Shown: positions 15,151 through 24,179 of the stretch, in pieces | Position numbering within the stretch: the first letter of the stretch is position 1 | Layout of the letters: each line of letters starts with the position of its first letter | Assembly: GCF_044759095.2 (NCBI RefSeq) | Contig: NZ_JBIYSM020000022.1 | Location: forward strand, 1-64,000 | DNA: 64,000 nucleotides | DNA from: JBIYSM02 sp044759095 | Lineage (GTDB): Bacteria > Bacillota > Bacilli > Brevibacillales > Brevibacillaceae | Reading direction: 5' to 3' | Translations under genes and position numbers: made by a program | The notes under the pieces: model-generated | Database searches by the model: none | Told to the model about the DNA's origin: nothing | The model's input: the letters and a program-made list of their open reading frames with translations, nothing else

Positions 15151-17427
15151 TTAGTAGTAGATTCTTCTCTCTTCCAGATCGCTCCGTTTTTCAAGGAAGC
15201 GGGCAAAGGCGACGGCAGCGTCCGCGCGGGAGACGGTAGTTTGTGGCTGGAAGCGTTGATTCTCCGTCGGCATGATGTTGAGCGAAGAGACGATCACGAT
15301 GGCGCCGCGAGCCTTGCTGCTGCCAATGTCAGTCAAATCGCTTTGGAACATGTCGGAGTGCTGGGCAAGCTTGCGATACCCCAGTCCGCGTACGAGCATA
15401 TCGGCCAACTCTTCCCGCGTGATCGCTTCCTCCGGTTTCAATGTTGTCGCTGCTTTGTCCAGGATCCCCCGGTCTACGGCTGCTTCAACGGCGGGGAAGT
15501 AGCGGGAACCGTTTGTCACATCATGGAACGTAGCCTTGCGCCCTTCAGGCCAATCCGGGAAGTAACGCCCATTGTTCAGGGCGATCATCAGCATTTCAAT
15601 CATCTCGCCGCGGGTGATCGGGCGTTGGGGCATCAGCTTGCCGTCAATCGGCGAGATGGCATCGTATTCGTACATCAGCATCAGTTCTTTTTCCGCAGGA
15701 TGGCCTGCGATGTCGGCCGGAGTGGAGCGATGCAGCGTTACCGGGTTGCCGCTGGCCTGATTGCGCCACTCGCCGCTGATCGCATCCAACACGTACGGCT
15801 GCTCGGACGGAGTCACGGACGCACGGTATACCAGCTTCGCCTCGCGCCAAGCGACGATGCCCGCGTCACCCTGTTTCGCTTTAGCTGCTTCTTCCGGTTT
15901 CAATGGTGTCAAAGCGTAGATCAGTTCCACCTCGGCTTCTTTCAGCCAGGAAGAGACGGCTTCTTTCGGGGACAAATGCTTCGGCAGCTGGGACGGGTAC
16001 GTTTCCTTGCCCAAATCGACGTTGTAGGAGAGGAGTTCGCCGCTGTCCGCGTCAAAGCTGATGTGGGCTGACCCGGTCGCCGTGGCAATGCCGTTTAGAA
16101 ACCGCTTGAACGAAAAGCCGTAGCGCGGGTAATCGGGATCGTACGGCTGGTTTGGCTGCGGATCCGTCAGGTAGAGCTGATCTGCCAAACCTGGCGTCCA
16201 TTTGCGGATTGTTTCCATCGCTTTTCCCTTTAATTCGTCAGGGGAGGTTTTCTTGCTGCCGCTGCTCTTCGTCTGATCATACGATTTTTCCATGTTGAAG
16301 CTGTAGATGTCGCCGTTCTGCGCATCGAGGGCGATGAACAGGAAGCCGGGCCGCTGCTTCGGATCTTTCCGTTCAAACTCCAGATTCCAGATGGAGCGGC
16401 TGCCGCGGTAATCATTTTCGTTGTAGTGAGCCCCGCGCAGGCGGTAATCCGAAAGACCAAACAGCTTCTGCGCCAATTTTACCGCATCGTCCTGGCCGAG
16501 CGCCCGGCCGGAGTGGATGGGAGGCAGTTTCTTGCTGCTCACACGTTGAGGTTCCTGCGTCTCGTCGCGCGGCATGAGCGTGAGCGTCAGCAGCTTGCCC
16601 GTTTCCGAATCCAAGTAGAAATCAAACGGGTTGGCGTAAGCGAGGAACGGCGTCAGATCATTCTGCCCCTTCCGTTCCCATGGCAGAAAATAAGACAATC
16701 CGGCCGTCGTTTTCGATTGGAAAAGGGCAGCCGCCTCGTCTTTGGAGATGACGTTTTTCGGCTGTTCGAACGAAATTCGGTCGTCCCAGTTAAGCGAATA
16801 GCTGGTTACCTGCCCGGAGCCGTTTACCACGATATCGGCGCTGTTCTCCGGGAACAAGACCCCGTCGACCACTCGGACAAAGTGGAAGTGGTAGAACACA
16901 ACCGGGCCGAGAGGGGTTTTTTGCACGGGCATGTCCCGTGCATGCAGACGGGTTTCCGCCGCTTTCGCCGGAACGTACTGGGCGAGGAACTGTTCCGCCT
17001 TTTTTTGCGCGTCGCCGTAAGAAAAACGGGCGGCATACGGCGGCGTAGCCGGCTGCTGTTCATAAAAGGAATACGACGTGATTTCCCCTGTGTCGGCGTT
17101 GACGCCAACGCTGTAGGAAAGGTCTACCGTTTCGTTCGCCTTGCCTTTTACCACCCAGTTATAGGACCACTCGGGAAACGGCCGCCAAGGGTCAGCGGAG
17201 CGGAAGGAAGTGTTGGTCAGCTCCAATCCGGATGGAACCAGCCGGTTTGCGATCGCCAGCGCTTGTTCCTTGGACAGCTTCGCCTGGGCAGTCTGAACAG
17301 GAAGCGGCTTGACAGAGATGCCCGTGGGAAGAGGCAAGGTTTGCGATGCTGCAGCGGCGTAGGCGGGAGGCAGAAGCAGCGCTGCGGATAAGACGAGGAT
17401 ACCGGAACGTTTGATCATGGGATGCAT
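15151..17427 (-). CDS. Secreted YcdB/YcdC-domain protein with three SLH domains
   Basis: A 758-residue exported protein. The N-terminus is a signal peptide (RSGILVLSAALLLPPAYAAAA). The body contains repeated YcdB/YcdC-type (PepSY-like) units, recognisable by recurring SKEQALAIANRLVP, SYSVGVNADTGEITSYSF and LYLDSETGKLL-type segments. The last 190 residues hold three S-layer homology domains (near 575-625, 635-690, 695-750) that attach to wall pyruvylated polysaccharide. ATG behind GGAGGGAT. The role is unknown; surface display of a PepSY-like protein suggests peptidase inhibition or cell-wall work, but that is only an inference. Confidence 0.85.
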   Translation of the reverse strand: MHPMIKRSGILVLSAALLLPPAYAAAASQTLPLPTGISVKPLPVQTAQAKLSKEQALAIANRLVPSGLELTNTSFRSADPWRPFPEWSYNWVVKGKANETVDLSYSVGVNADTGEITSYSFYEQQPATPPYAARFSYGDAQKKAEQFLAQYVPAKAAETRLHARDMPVQKTPLGPVVFYHFHFVRVVDGVLFPENSADIVVNGSGQVTSYSLNWDDRISFEQPKNVISKDEAAALFQSKTTAGLSYFLPWERKGQNDLTPFLAYANPFDFYLDSETGKLLTLTLMPRDETQEPQRVSSKKLPPIHSGRALGQDDAVKLAQKLFGLSDYRLRGAHYNENDYRGSRSIWNLEFERKDPKQRPGFLFIALDAQNGDIYSFNMEKSYDQTKSSGSKKTSPDELKGKAMETIRKWTPGLADQLYLTDPQPNQPYDPDYPRYGFSFKRFLNGIATATGSAHISFDADSGELLSYNVDLGKETYPSQLPKHLSPKEAVSSWLKEAEVELIYALTPLKPEEAAKAKQGDAGIVAWREAKLVYRASVTPSEQPYVLDAISGEWRNQASGNPVTLHRSTPADIAGHPAEKELMLMYEYDAISPIDGKLMPQRPITRGEMIEMLMIALNNGRYFPDWPEGRKATFHDVTNGSRYFPAVEAAVDRGILDKAATTLKPEEAITREELADMLVRGLGYRKLAQHSDMFQSDLTDIGSSKARGAIVIVSSLNIMPTENQRFQPQTTVSRADAAVAFARFLEKRSDLEERRIYY

Positions 17428-17636
17428 ATAAAAATCCCTCCATTGGGAAGATTTGAAAGACGTTCACTTGCAAAGACGCAGGGAGAGGGAGGGACGTTTC
17501 AGGAAGTCCGAAGAAAAAAGCAAGATCCTGGAAAGCGGGAATTTTGTCCGGCCGCCTGCAAACCATATGGCAATACACTCGGCCATCCCTTATAATAGTT
17601 AGTACTTGAAAAAATCGGTTGGGAGGACAAAAAGAT

Positions 17637-18218
17637 TTGAACACAATCCTCTACCTGATTCGTCACGGAGAAACGGACTGGAATCAGTCCAAACGGATTC
17701 AAGGACACAGTGACATCCATTTGAATCACCGGGGTGTGCAGCAGGCAGCCCAATTAGCGAAGCGTTTCGAAGGAAAGCGAATTCACGCCGTCTATTCCAG
17801 CGATTTGAGCCGCGCTCGGGAAACGGCCCGCGGCATTGCCGAGCTCATGGCGTGCCCTGTCTCTTCCCTGCCCGGATTGCGGGAGCGCTGCTACGGAGAG
17901 TGGGAGGGCCTGACCTATGAGGAGATTCAGGAGCGTTTCCGGAACAGGGATGAAGCATCCTGCGGAATCGAAAGCTTTGAAGAGATGCAGCAGCGCGCAG
18001 TTTCGGCGCTCACTGAACTGGCTTTGAGGCATCCCGGACAAACCGTTGCCGTCGTTTCCCACGGAGGCTTTATTAATTCCTTTTTGCATTACGTGACGAA
18101 TGGAGAACAAGGGACCGGCAAAACCCGGATTGACAATACGGGTGTCAGCACGTTCCGCTTCGTGCAGGATCGTTGGGAAGTGCTGCAGGTCAATAATACT
18201 GACCATTTGGAAAAATGA
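17637..18218 (+). CDS. Histidine phosphatase family protein
   Basis: A 193-residue phosphoglycerate-mutase-like phosphatase. The catalytic RHG motif is at LIRHGETDWN, the general acid region is LRERCYGEWEGLTYEE, and the second His is in VVSHGGFIN. Such proteins act on a range of phosphomonoesters (PhoE, CobC-like and others), so the substrate is open. TTG at 17637 is chosen because GGAGG lies ten bases upstream. A TATAAT at 17591-17596 could be its -10 box. It precedes the diguanylate cyclase gene by about 25 bases on the same strand. Confidence 0.85.
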   Translation: MNTILYLIRHGETDWNQSKRIQGHSDIHLNHRGVQQAAQLAKRFEGKRIHAVYSSDLSRARETARGIAELMACPVSSLPGLRERCYGEWEGLTYEEIQERFRNRDEASCGIESFEEMQQRAVSALTELALRHPGQTVAVVSHGGFINSFLHYVTNGEQGTGKTRIDNTGVSTFRFVQDRWEVLQVNNTDHLEK

Positions 18219-18245
18219 GAAAAGGAGAGAGAGGGAGTATTTTTC

Positions 18246-20498
18246 GTGTCAAGCAAAATGCTGGGTAAATTAGAAACCGTTTTTTCCTATACAGCCCACT
18301 TTTTATTGCAGTCCTGGCCGGAAAATCGCCCCGGTCTCTTTTTCTTGACGGATTCGGCAGGCTGTTTGGTCAACTCGAACTGCATGCAAATCGGCCAAAC
18401 CTGGACGCCTGACGGTTTTGTCTTCCAACCGGGAGAATCCATCGTGAACGATCACTCTTCTCCTGTTTCTCTTGCCTTGGCGACGGGAGAAATCGTGGTG
18501 AAAGAGTGGACAGGCGCTGCGGTATGGGGAGCGTTCCCGCTAAAGGAGCGGGACGGGCGGATTCGGGCCGTCATCGGGCTTGTTGCGCCCAAGGCGGAGA
18601 TCGACTTTGATCTCGCGTCCTACATGAAGGGGCTGGAACCGCTGATCCGGATGGGTTACGATGCCTACATGCAGCACGCGATCGGCGAAATCGTGATGAA
18701 TGTCAATCGTTATGATCGTTCACGGGACTTGATTCAAAGTCTGATCACGCAAATTTCTGAAATAATTGATAAAGGGTTCTGCTCAGCTGTCACGCTGTCG
18801 GATAAAGGAACACTGATTCCCCAGGAGAGCTTCACCACGGAAAGATGCGACCCGAGTGAAGCTCACATTGCGCAGCTGGTTGCCCGCTTGGTCGACGAGG
18901 AAGTCAAACCGTCGGTACTGGACGGCAACCGAACCGTCATTTTCCCCATCTCTTGTGAAAACAAGCATTTGTACGCGCTTTTTCTCCATCTTCCTCCTGA
19001 TGAAACGGATTGTGTATACGATGAGCGGGATGTCGCCTTTTTACAGGAGATCGGCGAGAAGGCAAGCTATGCGTTGATGCGCTCCATGATTTCGGACGAA
19101 CTGCGCCGCGATGCGAGCAAAAAGGATCTGTTGTACCAGTTGACCGCCAAGATCCAAGCGTCCATCGACGTCAACGATGTTCTCGAGGAGATTGTGAAGA
19201 GTATCGGGCATCTGTACCCGTATTTTGAGGTAGACCTCTACCTTACCGTTGAGACCAATACGACGATTCCGATCAAGCCGCTCTCGTTTCAGGACGACGA
19301 ATCGGACCCGAGCACGCGGGCCTATCTCGAAGGGCGTCTGATTGTTGACTACCAGGAAAAGGACGGAGCGCGGGTAGCCGTTGTGGCAGCGCCGCTCTTG
19401 GGCAAGCAAGGGATATACGGAGTGCTGCAGTTGACGTCAAACCAACTGGTAACGGTCTCAAAGAACGAGACGGACTATATCTCCATCCTGGCGGAAACGG
19501 CCGGCACGGCCTTCGAGAATGCCCAGCTCTACCAGCAGTCTCGCAATCTGATACGTGAGCTGCGGCTGATCAACGAGATGGCGCAACAGCTTAACAGCAG
19601 CTTAAACCTCAATGAGATTCTGCAGTTCGTTACGAAAATGCTGCTGGAGACCTTTGCAGCTGAATATTGTGCGATCCTGCGCAAGCTTCCCGACAGTGAC
19701 AAGCTGGTCGTCATTTCTGCTTCAGATCCCGATACCGTAGGCAAGACGGTCTCGTCGAAGGAAGCGCCGCTGGCTGACATCTTCAAAAACAAACAGGCGC
19801 TGATTCTGGCTCATCCCAGTACGGAAACCATGCCGTTTTCACTGGCTCCGTTTGCCTCGCTGATGGGGGTTCCGCTGTTGACGGAGGCGGAAGTGACAGG
19901 AGTGCTGCTGGTGTCGGATTCCCGGCTTCACTTCTTCAGCTTTGACGACTACAAGCTGCTGGAGATTTTCGGCCAGCATACCAGTTTGGCAATCACCAAC
20001 GCCATGCTGCACAATGAAGTGGAGCGGATGGTGATTACGGACAATTTGACCGGGCTGTATACCCGGCGCTATCTGAATGAGTTCGTACGCACCTCTCTGG
20101 AGAATGACAGCTACGGTTCGCTGATCCTGATCGACATCGACTACTTCAAGTCCGTCAACGACACCTACGGGCATCAGGTGGGGGATGAGGTGCTCATTCA
20201 GGTAGCCGAGTTGATACGACGCTGCATTCGCGAGTCGGACATCGCCGCCCGTTGGGGAGGAGAAGAGCTGGCCGTCTACCTGCCGCGCGTGGACAGCATG
20301 ACGGCACACGCCATTGCCGAGCGAATTCGCGCGTACGTGGAAGCAGAAACAGCACCCCGGGTCACCATTTCCTGCGGTCTGGCAAAATGGACGAGGGAGT
20401 TCTGCCACGACATGAGTGTGGAAGCCCTTTTCCATCAGGCTGACGTCGCGCTGTACGAGGCAAAAAACAAAGGCAGAAATCAAGTGATTCTAGCGTAA
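18246..20498 (+). CDS. dgcP: GAF-GGDEF diguanylate cyclase (DgcP-like)
   Basis: A 750-residue soluble signalling protein that makes cyclic di-GMP from two GTP. After an uncharacterised N-terminal region come probable GAF sensor domains (about 290-430 and 445-590), then a GGDEF domain (about 595-750) with active site RWGGEEL near residues 669-675 and the inhibitory I-site RESD five residues earlier. GGEEF/GGEEL variants are active in other proteins. Start is GTG at 18246 behind GGAGAGAGGGAG. B. subtilis DgcP (YtrP) is encoded near rpsD, ezrA and yttP, so position supports the name, but this protein is longer. Confidence 0.85.
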   Translation: MSSKMLGKLETVFSYTAHFLLQSWPENRPGLFFLTDSAGCLVNSNCMQIGQTWTPDGFVFQPGESIVNDHSSPVSLALATGEIVVKEWTGAAVWGAFPLKERDGRIRAVIGLVAPKAEIDFDLASYMKGLEPLIRMGYDAYMQHAIGEIVMNVNRYDRSRDLIQSLITQISEIIDKGFCSAVTLSDKGTLIPQESFTTERCDPSEAHIAQLVARLVDEEVKPSVLDGNRTVIFPISCENKHLYALFLHLPPDETDCVYDERDVAFLQEIGEKASYALMRSMISDELRRDASKKDLLYQLTAKIQASIDVNDVLEEIVKSIGHLYPYFEVDLYLTVETNTTIPIKPLSFQDDESDPSTRAYLEGRLIVDYQEKDGARVAVVAAPLLGKQGIYGVLQLTSNQLVTVSKNETDYISILAETAGTAFENAQLYQQSRNLIRELRLINEMAQQLNSSLNLNEILQFVTKMLLETFAAEYCAILRKLPDSDKLVVISASDPDTVGKTVSSKEAPLADIFKNKQALILAHPSTETMPFSLAPFASLMGVPLLTEAEVTGVLLVSDSRLHFFSFDDYKLLEIFGQHTSLAITNAMLHNEVERMVITDNLTGLYTRRYLNEFVRTSLENDSYGSLILIDIDYFKSVNDTYGHQVGDEVLIQVAELIRRCIRESDIAARWGGEELAVYLPRVDSMTAHAIAERIRAYVEAETAPRVTISCGLAKWTREFCHDMSVEALFHQADVALYEAKNKGRNQVILA

Positions 20499-20525
20499 GG
20501 AGCCGGTACAGGCTCTTTTCTTTTC
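20499..20525 (+). terminator. Terminator after the diguanylate cyclase gene
   Basis: GAGCC (20500-20504) pairs with GGCTC (20511-20515), followed by TTTTCTTTTC. The stem is short. Confidence 0.55.
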
Positions 20526-20559
20526 TTGAGAAGCCAACGATCAGACAGGAGGAGCAATC

Positions 20560-21555
20560 ATGGAGAACCAGGGAAAATACGATACAGCGAAGCAGGTGGC
20601 AGAGGGCGTCTATCAGATACAGATTCCTACTCCGTTTTCAGTCGGACCCGTCAACGTCTACCTCGTGGAAGGAGAACAACTGACGCTGATTGATGCGGGA
20701 CCGCTGACGGAGGAGGCGTGGACCGCATTGACGGATGGATTGGAATCGATCGGCTATCGGGTGGAGGATATCAGGCAGCTGGTGCTGACTCATCACCACG
20801 TGGACCACTGCGGACTTCTCGAACGGGTGAGAAAGGCGTCGGGAGCCAAAATCTTCTCCCATCCGCTGGCCGTTCCGTACGTGGAGCTCCACGAGTCGTT
20901 CCTCGGCTTTCACGACCGTTTTTTCCTCGATCTGTACAGAGAGAGCGGAGTGCCGGAAGAAAAATTGTCGATTATCCGGAAGTTTCACAAATTGATGATG
21001 ACGTTTTCGGAGCGGAGCCGAATAGACGGGTTGTTAAAGCATGAAAAGCCGGTTCCCCATCTGCCGGAGTGGCAGGTGTTGTATACGCCGGGCCATTCGC
21101 AAAGCCATCTCTCGCTGTATCGGGCGAAAGATCGGGTGATGATCGCCGGCGACCATATCATCAAGCACATTTCCTCAAACGCTTTCATCGAACCGCCGCG
21201 GGACCAGTCCCGTTCCCGGCCGCTTACGCTGGTACAATATCGGACAGCCCTGCAGATGTGTGCGGACATGGAAATCGATCTCGTTCTCTCCGGGCACGGA
21301 GACCCGGTCCACAACCACCGCGAGCTGATTCTGCAGCGTCTGCAGAAGAACTGGGAGCGGACGGATACGCTGCGCCGCCTGCTGGCGGACGGTGAAAAGT
21401 CTGCCTTCGAATTGACGGCGCTGCTGTTTCCGACGCTGTATGAGAAGGAACTCCCGCTCACCCTTTCTGAGACGCTGGGACATATTGACCTGCTGCTGAT
21501 CCTGCACCAGCTGGAGATAAAGGAAAGGGACGGAGTGCTGTACTATTCGCTGTAA
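20560..21555 (+). CDS. Metallo-beta-lactamase-fold hydrolase
   Basis: A 331-residue zinc hydrolase with the intact motif LTHHHVDHCG (about 79-88), the later ligands in TPGHSQSHLS and IAGDHII, and a final His in SGHGDPVHNH. A helical C-terminal winged-helix-like extension (about 265-331) follows, as in the glyoxalase-II-like/LACTB2 type. The specific substrate cannot be told. ATG behind CAGGAGGAG. It stands alone between two short intergenic spaces. Confidence 0.85.
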   Translation: MENQGKYDTAKQVAEGVYQIQIPTPFSVGPVNVYLVEGEQLTLIDAGPLTEEAWTALTDGLESIGYRVEDIRQLVLTHHHVDHCGLLERVRKASGAKIFSHPLAVPYVELHESFLGFHDRFFLDLYRESGVPEEKLSIIRKFHKLMMTFSERSRIDGLLKHEKPVPHLPEWQVLYTPGHSQSHLSLYRAKDRVMIAGDHIIKHISSNAFIEPPRDQSRSRPLTLVQYRTALQMCADMEIDLVLSGHGDPVHNHRELILQRLQKNWERTDTLRRLLADGEKSAFELTALLFPTLYEKELPLTLSETLGHIDLLLILHQLEIKERDGVLYYSL

Positions 21556-21627
21556 TCTCTCCCGCTGAAAGCAGAATAAGCCTTTTCTTCCTCGGAAACC
21601 CTAAAGGCGACGAGGAGGAATGCACAG

Positions 21628-22500
21628 ATGCGTAAACTTTGGACTCTTTTCACCGGCACCTTGTTGATTGCGTCACTTACCGGGTGTAATCAAATGGGGC
21701 AAAATGCGCAGGATGCGGATGCCGCCTATGCTCAAATTCGCGACCGCTTTCAGGAGCAGCAAGCGTTTTCCTTTTACGGACGAACCAAATTGCTGACGGG
21801 CGACACCGCCAATGGCAACGTCGTGAATTTCTCCGGGCAGAAACAGGGCGATGATCTGTTGATGAACGTAAAACTGTCGTTTCCCGAACGGAAGCGAGTC
21901 GACTCCATGTCGATTTTGGCAAAAGGCCAAAAGCTGTACGCCAGGTCGGGCGACAGGCAGGGCTGGCGCATCGTCGACGGACGGGACGGATCTCTAAGGC
22001 AAGAGTTGAACAACTGGAATCCCTCTTTCAACTTTCAGCAGATGAACGAGATGAAAGCAAGTGTAGTTACGGAGGTCGATCGAAATCCGGAGGACAACCT
22101 CCAGGCTGTGCGGGTTTTGTTCGATTCCACGAAACTGAAGAACTGGCTCTCCCAGCAAATGAAGGAGCAGACCGGCACGCAGATCCAAACCGTCCATTCG
22201 CCTCGACTGAAGCTGGCGATGACACTGTCAGACGGCGACTGGAAAAATCGCAGGCCGGGTATGACCGTCCAGGCAACCGAGCCCAACATCGACCAGATCA
22301 TTGACCAGATGGAACTGGAGGCGGAGTGTTCGATCTATTACGACCAAACGACCATGCTTCCCACCAGTACGGTCATGTCGATCCGCTCCCAGTACGATCT
22401 GAACAACCAGCGCGTGCAGGAGCACTCACAAGTGGAAACCTTTTTGCAGGACTACGGCCAGGTTCGGCCGCTGCCCGATCCCATGTCCAACCGGCCATAA
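21628..22500 (+). CDS. Lipoprotein of unknown function
   Basis: A 290-residue exported lipoprotein. The signal peptide ends in the lipobox LTGC, with the lipidated Cys at residue 20. The mature part is hydrophilic and looks like a beta-rich fold of the LolA/outer-surface type (YARSGDRQGWRIVDG, QMELEAECSIYYDQTT), resembling lipoproteins of unknown function in Bacillales. RBS GAGGAGGAA before the ATG. No enzymatic motif is visible. Confidence 0.75.
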   Translation: MRKLWTLFTGTLLIASLTGCNQMGQNAQDADAAYAQIRDRFQEQQAFSFYGRTKLLTGDTANGNVVNFSGQKQGDDLLMNVKLSFPERKRVDSMSILAKGQKLYARSGDRQGWRIVDGRDGSLRQELNNWNPSFNFQQMNEMKASVVTEVDRNPEDNLQAVRVLFDSTKLKNWLSQQMKEQTGTQIQTVHSPRLKLAMTLSDGDWKNRRPGMTVQATEPNIDQIIDQMELEAECSIYYDQTTMLPTSTVMSIRSQYDLNNQRVQEHSQVETFLQDYGQVRPLPDPMSNRP

Positions 22501-22516
22501 CTTCTGGCATAGGAGG

Positions 22517-22567
22517 AAAAAAGCGTTCGTTACCGAAGCCTTGTTCACGGAGCGAACGCTTTTTTTG
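22517..22567. terminator. Convergent terminator
   Basis: AAGCGTTCG (22521-22529) pairs with CGAACGCTT (22553-22561) across a 23-base loop, with T7 on the plus side and TTTTTTCCTCC on the minus side. It serves the lipoprotein gene and probably the EEP gene that ends inside it. Confidence 0.75.
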
Positions 22568-23384
22568 CAGATATCGGCAGTTCCAATTGAAGGGTAACGG
22601 GGTAGTGATCGGAACGTCCCGTCATGGGTGAATAGGCCTGCACAAAGGTCAAATCATGCGACAGAAAGATGTGGTCGATCATTCCGTAGGTGCTTCGGCC
22701 GCTTACGGTGACAAGCTCTTGCTTGCGCCGGAACAGGGGATCCTGAAAGAAAGCGCGCAGCGGTGCGAGCAGCGGATCAGCTGCACGGGTATTGAAATCG
22801 CCCAGCAGAACAGCTGCCCTGTTATCTTTGGTGTGCAAGTATTCGCGCAAATATTGCAACTGTTCGATACGTTCTGACTTTTTCAGGCCCAGGTGGGTGG
22901 TGTAGACGTGAAAAGGCGAACCGTTCACATCAATCACAACGTCCAACAAACTGCGCGGCTCCAGAAAAAACGGCAGCGGAATCACCCGGGAGGAGAGAAT
23001 GGGGCGGTTGCTGAGCAGGGCGTTGCCATACGTTCCTATCAAAAAGTTGATGGAGGGAGCGTACACGTAGTTCATCTGCAAGTGCTGCGCGATGGTTTTG
23101 GCCTGATTGACAAACCCGGAGCGCGGCAGGCGATTGTCCACTTCCTGCAGGGCGATAATATCCGCGCCGAGCTTCCCCAGCTCTTCGGCAATCGCAATCG
23201 GGTCGGCCTCCCCCTCGTTGTCGCGGCATCCGCGGATGTTGTAGGTAACCACCGTAAGCGCAGAATCGTCATACTTTTTAGACATGTATAGAGATGCTTC
23301 GACGTTTTCCAACTCAATGCGGCCCTGCCAGAAGTACAAAAACGCAGTGAGTAGCGGAATCAGGATTTTCAGTATTTGGCGCAT
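22545..23384 (-). CDS. Endonuclease/exonuclease/phosphatase-family protein
   Basis: A 279-residue protein with one N-terminal hydrophobic segment (IPLLTAFLYFW), probably a membrane anchor, so the catalytic domain is likely external. EEP motifs are complete: TYNIRG (metal Asn), LQEVD (Glu), THLGL, LGDFNTR and SDHYPV. Family members cleave nucleic acid, phosphoinositides or sphingomyelin; the target here is unknown. The second ATG (23384) is used because AGGAGG would abut the first one at 23390. Its 3' end reaches into the convergent terminator. Confidence 0.85.
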   Translation of the reverse strand: MRQILKILIPLLTAFLYFWQGRIELENVEASLYMSKKYDDSALTVVTYNIRGCRDNEGEADPIAIAEELGKLGADIIALQEVDNRLPRSGFVNQAKTIAQHLQMNYVYAPSINFLIGTYGNALLSNRPILSSRVIPLPFFLEPRSLLDVVIDVNGSPFHVYTTHLGLKKSERIEQLQYLREYLHTKDNRAAVLLGDFNTRAADPLLAPLRAFFQDPLFRRKQELVTVSGRSTYGMIDHIFLSHDLTFVQAYSPMTGRSDHYPVTLQLELPISAKKAFAP

Positions 23385-23474
23385 GCTCATCCTCCTGTCA
23401 TACTTTTATCATACTGGATGGAAAACCAGGAGGAATACTGGAAAACTTTGTCGAATTAACCACCGAGATTTCTT

Positions 23475-23502
23475 TTTTTGCAGGTATGTTCTGTACTATA
23501 AT
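23475..23502 (+). promoter_or_regulatory. Possible promoter of the yttP-like gene
   Basis: A perfect TATAAT is at 23497-23502, with a weak TTTTTG -35 sixteen bases upstream. Confidence 0.4.
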
Positions 23503-23557
23503 ACTGTTTGCCAAGGTCGTCATTCGCTTTCACACCTCACGAAAAGGAGTGGACTAT

Positions 23558-24175
23558 GTGATCGACCAGACCAAGTTACGCATACTTTCGGCAGCGGCCA
23601 AGCTGTTTGATATACAGGGGTACAACGGTACCTCCGTACGTCAGATCGCAGAGGAGGCGCAGGTGAATCTGGCGCTGATCTCCTATCACTTTCAGGGGAA
23701 ACAGGGCGTTCTCGAGGTGTTGATCTCTACGTATTTCGAGACGCTGTTTCGCAGACTGGAAGAACTCGAAGCGGAGCAGTCCGGGCAGCCGCCGTTTGAA
23801 AGGCTTACCCGTATCCTTCATCTTTACGTGTACTTTCAGCGTGATCACGCCCCCATTACCCGCTTGATTCAAAGGGAGTTGAGCGTCGAATCGATGCTGG
23901 CCCGCGAGGTGATGACGCTGTACATCCACCGCTGGAAGCACGGCATCGCCAAAGTGATGGAAGAAGGGATTGGATCGGGACATTTTGCTCCTGTGCCGAT
24001 TGATCACGTTCTATTGTCTACGTCCAGTCAGTTGATTTATCCTTTCCTGAACCCGCAATCGGTGCGGGAGGTGTACTATTTGGAGCCGGGATCGGACGAA
24101 TTTTGCGAATGGCTGCTGACCTCCATCACGCAGTATCTTCGCTCATTGCTGCTGCCCGCAAACATTAAGGAGTAA
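23558..24175 (+). CDS. yttP: TetR-family regulator, YttP-like
   Basis: A 205-residue TetR repressor. The N-terminal helix-turn-helix reads KLRILSAAAKLFDIQGYNGTSVRQIAEEAQVN, and the ligand domain follows. ISYHFQGKQGVLEVLISTYFE matches what I recall of B. subtilis YttP, which also sits beside ezrA. Start GTG 23558 behind AAAAGGAG. It is followed four bases after its stop by the TPM-EzrA gene, so it probably regulates or is co-transcribed with that gene. Ligand unknown. Confidence 0.82.
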   Translation: MIDQTKLRILSAAAKLFDIQGYNGTSVRQIAEEAQVNLALISYHFQGKQGVLEVLISTYFETLFRRLEELEAEQSGQPPFERLTRILHLYVYFQRDHAPITRLIQRELSVESMLAREVMTLYIHRWKHGIAKVMEEGIGSGHFAPVPIDHVLLSTSSQLIYPFLNPQSVREVYYLEPGSDEFCEWLLTSITQYLRSLLLPANIKE

Positions 24176-24179
24176 GGGG